From: Strigamia acuminata
Taxonomy: Eukaryota > Arthropoda > Chilopoda > Geophilomorpha > Linotaeniidae
NCBI GenBank assembly: GCA_949358305.1
Contig: OX442314.1
Location: forward strand, 60,461,369 to 60,525,368
Direction: 5' to 3'
DNA length: 64,000 nt
Shown: positions 58,401 through 64,000 of the stretch, in pieces
Numbering within the stretch: the stretch's first letter is position 1
Layout of the letters: each line of letters starts with the position of its first letter
Position numbers and translations under genes: made by a program
Notes under the pieces: generated by a model
Databases searched by the model: none
The model's input: the letters and a program-made list of their open reading frames with translations, nothing else
Told to the model about the DNA's origin: nothing

Positions 58401-61400
58401 GTGTTGGGTGTTAAGAAAAATAAATGGTGAGTCCAAATTATAAACTTTGGCAAAACTTTGCTAAGGAAATTAGCAGCCATCTTTTATTGACGGAGTCATA
58501 CAGCCAAGTGGCCAAAACAAACAAGAACAAATCATATGTCACATCTGACATGAAATTATTCACAAACTGATTATAAAACAAATCCATAGTGTGAATTCAA
58601 AAAAATAACAGGAATAATGAAAACATAAATAAGTTAACTAATGAATGTAACAATGATTAATAGTAATGACACTTTACATTAACACATGATCAAATAATTC
58701 ATTTAGATCAAAATAATCACCGGTTACAAATTTATTTACTGTGATTTCATCTTCACTGTTGGGTTATATACCCACAATAAGGGGGACGTAGGTGCGACAT
58801 GCCCCAGAACAGTAACGCAGGTGCGACGTAACGTGCACGTCAATAATCGAAAATCCGGTGCTAGGAAATTTAGATAGAAATGTACATAATACCTTTTTTT
58901 CGTGTATCTGGTTGTGGACAATTATACGACGTGTGTCCCCATTCTTGACATCGATAACACATACAGTAGAAACTGTGTGGAAAATATATAAAATTAGAAT
59001 TGCTGTGACACTTTTTGGTCCTTTAAACTTTTATTACATCAAAGCAATAATGGGACAGGTAGGATTCCCAAAACATAAACAAAAGCAATATAAATTAATG
59101 TGTTCATTGCTGATGAGCAAGTAGAATAATACTCGCACCACTCGGATTGGTAAAAATATTTTCCTAATACTGTTGTGAGAGTGGACGGACGCCATTCGGG
59201 CACGGGAATGCCCAAACCGCGCTGGACGCACGACACGTTCATTGAATTGAGTGCAAGAGACTGTTAATGGTTGTAAGGCCTTTATTCAGTGTCTAGGGGT
59301 CAGAATCTCATACCTCCTACTGCTACCACTCCATTGCTGCAGCAGACCTGCGACCACACGCGGCACATGAAGTTAGGGTTAACCGGTTGTGCAGCTGTTC
59401 ATTTTGCCCATGGATTGCTCATGGTACTGGGACTGACACACCGGCCAAGTCCCTAAGCATCGCTATGGTGAACGAGAATGGAGAACAGCCAGGTGTTAAA
59501 CCAGAGCTGTTTCTAAATAATCCTGGGCTGTTGGCGCTTTTATAGCCCACTCTTGCACCATGGGTACGAGAGTACCTTCTCCCATTGGGTTTGGGATTAG
59601 TGACCACATATGATTTCATCTGGTTCACAACTCAACCGTCAACCGTAAAATTAAAAAAAAAATCACAATAAATCTATAAAATACGATAATTAAATCAAGA
59701 TTTTTCCTACTCTCAATCTTGGCGACGTACTATGCACTCACCACATTCATGGCTGTTAGGCTTTTGTTGGCGTCGTTAATGTTTATCTGAGCGTCTCGTA
59801 GGCGTTCAGCTTGTTTTCTAGTTGAACGTTCATCGCTGTCGCTGCTATCTGACTCCATAATCCGTTGTACCTTGAATGGATCCAAGTCATAAACCCCTGG
59901 CGAGATGGGGTTGGACTGGGCCATGTGGGTTAAGTGTTGCAGTGGCCGCGCAACAGTCACATTTTTTTTGAAAAAGATATGAGTTAAATCTGTTTTGAGA
60001 TGCTAGGGGCAACACTTCCCACCGTGGGATCCATGTTTCATTTTATAAACTTGTAGCAATAGAGAGAAACAGTGAAGCTGAAAAGCCTCGAGTGGTTTTT
60101 TTACTACCACCTCCATCCTCGGTTCATTGGTCGGCTTCTACACTGCTTCTTTGCCTTGGGCCTGTCCTACTGCAAAAAACCGCTTTAATTTCAATGTGGT
60201 AGTTTGTGAATGAATTTAGAGTTACATTTGTTGAGTGTTTTTAAGTAAAAACCACTTGTTTTTAGAGCTGATTTATTGTACATTACTTCTACATTTGGAG
60301 GCAGAACCAAAACTAAAACTAAAACTTGAGTCAAGCCCAAACCTGAACTTGAGTCGAACATAAACATAAACAAATCTGAACTGTGGGTACATAGCGCCGA
60401 CTATTGGCTAAGGACACAATAATTAAAACTACAAATATCAAACTAATGACTAATGATAATAATAATCTTCAATTCTGCATTCTCTCACAACATTAAATCT
60501 AAGAACTTTGATTTGCGATTTTGAAACGTTCTCCACTATTACGAAGTCCAAAGTTAGAAACACTTTGTGTGACGGAACAGCTCCAGTTAGTCGGAAGTCT
60601 GCATGGTATAGTACACGTTCTCCAGAGTTGGATCTACATAGTGGGGCCTCGACTTCGTTTATCGTGGTTGTTGCTGCGATCCGGGTTTATTACAGAGTAT
60701 TGACAAATAAACACAGTCGAGATGCTTACAAAGACTTAAGCTCTAAACTGACTTAAATAAAGTGTCGAGGGGTTATGATGAATAATTACACAGGTAAGTG
60801 TCAAAAGAAATAAACAATAATTTAATTGGCAAGTCTCTTATTTGGCCTGACATGCTGTCTGCCAACCAATAAACGAAAAAAATAATGGGAGATAAAGTAA
60901 TCTAATAAGATTTTGAGTGCTGATGGGACTGGGAGTACACTTTTCCACACAGGTATCCGGCTTTAAACTTAGATCTGATTGGATTTTCAGTCTTAATTCT
61001 TTCAAATGAAATCACTAATCAATACAATTGCAGTTGTTAAAGGTCATAGGAAGAGAAAAATAAAAATTAGCTTTATTTAAGAGCTTCAAAAATTTATTAT
61101 TAGTTATTTTGAACATATACACATGCACCAAATAGCAAATTTGAATATTTAAGAATATTAAAATCCCAATAACCTAACAGTATTGTCAAACTAATGTGTG
61201 TGTTCTGATCTAATAAAATAGAATCTATTTAATTCTCAACACAATTTATTGCTGTCAAGCCACTGCAATTAACCACATAAAGCTAACAGAAATGATTCTA
61301 TTTTATTTATTTCACCTAATAAACAAACAATAATTACCATACTTTGCAGACTGCTCATCACAGCTTAATTGGTAAAGAGAATGTTTTGCTCAAGAGAAGC

Positions 61401-61829
61401 AACATCAGTTTCTTAGCCACTTGTGTCCTAAATATTTGAATTTGGTCTAAAGTATAAAATAGGATTTGAATTATTGATTATACAATTATAGATGACATAA
61501 TGAATACTTTCTCATAGCTTGACAGGGAATTTTCCAAGTCAAATTTATTACTTTGTCGATAATGACTTACCTGGTCAACAAGTTTAGGTACACTCTGTTT
61601 AACAAAGTGACTTGAAAAGTACCTTGACTTGAAAGTAAAGTCACAAGAGGACATCCAATCCTGTTGGTTTGCAAAGTTGTTGTTTTTTCACCTTTAAAAC
61701 ACACTTGAATGAAAAGTCAAGTATTTTAGTATAAATATGTCTTTTTGTCTTCAAATTATTTGACATGAATAGCAGTATATACATAACAAGCAACTGAAAT
61801 AGCAAGATTAATATATTTTTGGGGGATTC
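55435..61829 (+). repeat. 3' flank of ZNF copy 3 (duplicate of 36,585-42,979)
   Basis: No difference from the 36,585-42,979 block was found in the lines compared; offset 18,850. Contents as described there, including the dispersed repeat at 57,300-57,383. Confidence 0.9.
55643..55796 (+). pseudogene. Two-finger ZNF relic, copy 3
   Basis: Identical to 36,793-36,946. Confidence 0.7.
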
Positions 61830-62709
61830 ATAACTGGCGCGAAATGAATTGGCGCGGAATTAATTTTTTTTACAGACCCGTTATTTCAGTAAATTGAACT
61901 GGCGCGGAATGAATAAGCGCGGAATTTTGAATTCAATTGTTGAATTAGCGCGGAATGCCAACATTGGCAACTGAATAAGCGCGGAATTTGTTAAAATTTG
62001 GAACTGAATTAGCGCGGAATTTGGACAAAAGTTGGAACTGAATAAGCGCGGAATACGAAAAGCAATACAAGTTTTTAATTTGTTGTTTTCCAATCGAATT
62101 TACTTATTTTTGTGGTTTTTAGGCTTTTAAAGTCAATTTTGGACGTTTTTTCAACCAAAATTCTCACACTTGAAAAATGTTCGTTTAACGACACGATTCG
62201 TCCAATCAGTGACCTTCGTTAAGTTGGCCCCCCCTATGTCCAATCTAATTTTCAAAATTGACCTTTAGGAATATTTAACACATGAAACCTATCTGTAATC
62301 TGCCGCTGAAAACGTTGGCGTCCTTATATTTCTCATTAAATTTAGTTAAGAGGAAGAAATCAGCAAATTACGACGAAAATTGAACAAACGCTCATTGCAG
62401 TGAAGCCCTCTCCTGTCTCCTAGCGGAATTTTCTACAGCACACCATTCCGCGCTGAGGCAATTCAAGAACTGAATAAGCGCGGAATTCTCTACAGCACAC
62501 GATTCCGCGCTCAGGCAATTCAAGAACTGAATAAGCGCGGAATGGTGTTCTGTAAATAATTCCGCGCTTAGTCAGTTCTGGAATTGCCTGAGCGCGGAAT
62601 TCTCATTACCACAACTGAACAGGCGCGGAATGATCAGCCGAGAACTGAATAAGCGTGAATGAATAAGCGCGGAATTTCTTTCCGCGCTCATTCATTCCGC
62701 GCCAGTTAT
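61830..62709. mobile_element. GCGCGGAAT inverted-repeat element, second copy
   Basis: Exact duplicate of 42,980-43,859 through the tandem duplication, not an independent insertion. Confidence 0.6.
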
Positions 62710-62835
62710 TGTATGCGGGCACTTGCGATCAATTTTTATGGACAATTTATTTTTCTTTTAACTTTCGGTATTTGACTCGGAAAGATAATTTAAACTGTAA
62801 ACATGAAGAGTATACTGATAACTGAAGGTGACTAA

Positions 62836-63862
62836 CAAGGGGAGAGCACCAATAAGCTATCACAGATTGTTATAATATTAAACAAGAAGGATTGTTATAT
62901 CATGCTGAATGAGACCCTAAAATAATTTTATTCCATAGACAGCCAACAATGCAAACAATGAGCTCAAAGTTGGCACTATTTTGTCTGTGTATACATCAAA
63001 TCTGAGCAATCAGGCCTAGTGTATGAATACTGTAAACAACAGTTGCTAGGTAAAAAATAGTCCCAAGATCCAAGTTCAATTTTATCATTTGAGATTCAAT
63101 GATGTCATTTCCTCTTTTGATATCACATGACATATGACATCAGAACTTTGTTCAACAACATGACTGTCTTCATGAAGACAATAATAGTTTGTAGTGGTGG
63201 TCCAGTGGTTCAGGCAATGGACTAGGAATCTTTCCACACAGGTTCAAATCCTGGTGTGTGTGAAAATTTTTTACTTTTATTTTTTATTTTTTTTTAGCAG
63301 TAATTTTAATGTTTGTAATTTTATGTTTGTTAAAAAATTAAAATTAATTAATTAAAGTTTTCTAAAAACAAACATAAAATTACAAACATTAAAATTACTG
63401 CTAAAAAAAAATAAAAAATAAAAGTAAAAAATTTTCACACACACCAGGATTTGAACCTGTGTGGAAAGATTCCTAGTCCATTGCCTGAACCACTGGACCA
63501 CCACTACAAACTATTATTGTCTTCATGAAGACAGTCATGTTGTTGAACAAAGTTATGATGTCATATGTCATGTGATATCAAAAGAGGAAATGACATCATT
63601 GAATCTCAAATGATAAAATTGAACTTGGATCTTGGGACTATTTTTTACCTAGCAACTGTTGTTTACAGTATTCATACACTAGGCCTGATTGCTCAGATTT
63701 GATGTATACACAGACAAAATAGTGCCAACTTTGAGCTCATTGTTTGCATTGTTGGCTGTCTATGGAATAAAATTATTTTAGGGTCTCATTCAGCATGATA
63801 TAACAATCCTTCTTGTTTAATATTATAACAATCTGTGATAGCTTATTGGTGCTCTCCCCTTG
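62836..63862. repeat. 1,027-bp tRNA-bearing palindrome, second copy
   Basis: Duplicate of 43,986-45,012. The tRNA-like segments are at 63,191-63,262 (plus) and 63,436-63,507 (minus). Confidence 0.85.
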
Positions 63863-63887
63863 TAAGATAAGTTGGATAGTACTAATT

Positions 63888-64000
63888 TCACATGTCAGCC
63901 GAGGGCCTGGAAACGAATTTCGACACGATTCTCTTTCTGTTTTCCGCGCTAACACCACGCAAGAACAACTCGAAATTGGCTAAATCTCTCATATAGAACA
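63888..64000 (-). CDS. Orphan 192-aa protein, second copy, cut by the window end
   Basis: Contains the C-terminal about 37 codons and stop, identical to 45,038-45,150. The repeat is still running at the last base, so the full gene, and perhaps an intact gypsy C, should follow outside the window. Confidence 0.5.
   Translation of the reverse strand, partial: FYMRDLANFELFLRGVSAENRKRIVSKFVSRPSADM

Overview
This is a eukaryotic, most likely arthropod, accessory region. It has no operons, ribosome-binding sites or bacterial genes. It contains a tandemly repeated C2H2 zinc-finger (ZNF) gene locus heavily invaded by transposable elements: three large Ty3/gypsy LTR retrotransposons, Ty1/copia relics, a Tc1 DNA transposon and two unusual inverted-repeat elements. 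The species cannot be fixed from the sequence alone.

Layout. 1-1,802 is the diverged 3' flank of an earlier ZNF unit (copy 0). 1,803-about 3,550 is a decayed copia element. 3,551-6,339 is the upstream region of ZNF copy 1 and holds a relic of a gypsy third-ORF protein. ZNF copy 1 starts at 6,340. It is interrupted near its 3' end by a complete Tc1 element (8,756-10,335), and its stop codon is followed ten bases later by a complete 14.1-kb gypsy element, A (10,398-24,504). The ZNF 3' flank resumes at 24,505 and breaks at about 25,269 into a second copia gag relic. That relic marks the start of unit 2. Gypsy B (26,391-31,837, identical-looking 263-bp LTRs) lies between this copia relic and the ZNF upstream region. 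ZNF copy 2 (34,623-36,584) is the only complete array. Its 3' flank holds a two-finger ZNF relic, an 880-bp element packed with GCGCGGAAT motifs, a 1,027-bp near-perfect palindrome with tRNA-like sequences in both arms, and an orphan 192-aa ORF. Gypsy C (46,803-53,909) follows. It is cut inside pol and joined directly to ZNF fingers (copy 3), after which unit 2 repeats base for base to the window end. The repeat period is 18,850 bp.

How the parts relate. The ZNF copies act as empty-site controls for one another: the exact target duplications of Tc1 (TA), gypsy A (AGTT) and gypsy B (CTTA) can be read by comparing copies. The gypsy elements are on the strand opposite to the ZNF genes. Gypsy A carries gag, pol joined by a textbook -1 frameshift site, and a third ORF with a new-looking three-CxxC domain. 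The same domain survives as a relic upstream of ZNF copies 1 and 2. Gypsy C is a relative of A but has an unrelated, Cys-poor 940-aa third ORF.

Most promising for novelty are the shared third-ORF zinc domain together with the internal polypurine-tract duplicate that brackets it, the tRNA-bearing palindrome, the GCGCGGAAT element, and the finger array in which a ligand-destroying His-to-Leu change has been spread by repeat homogenisation.
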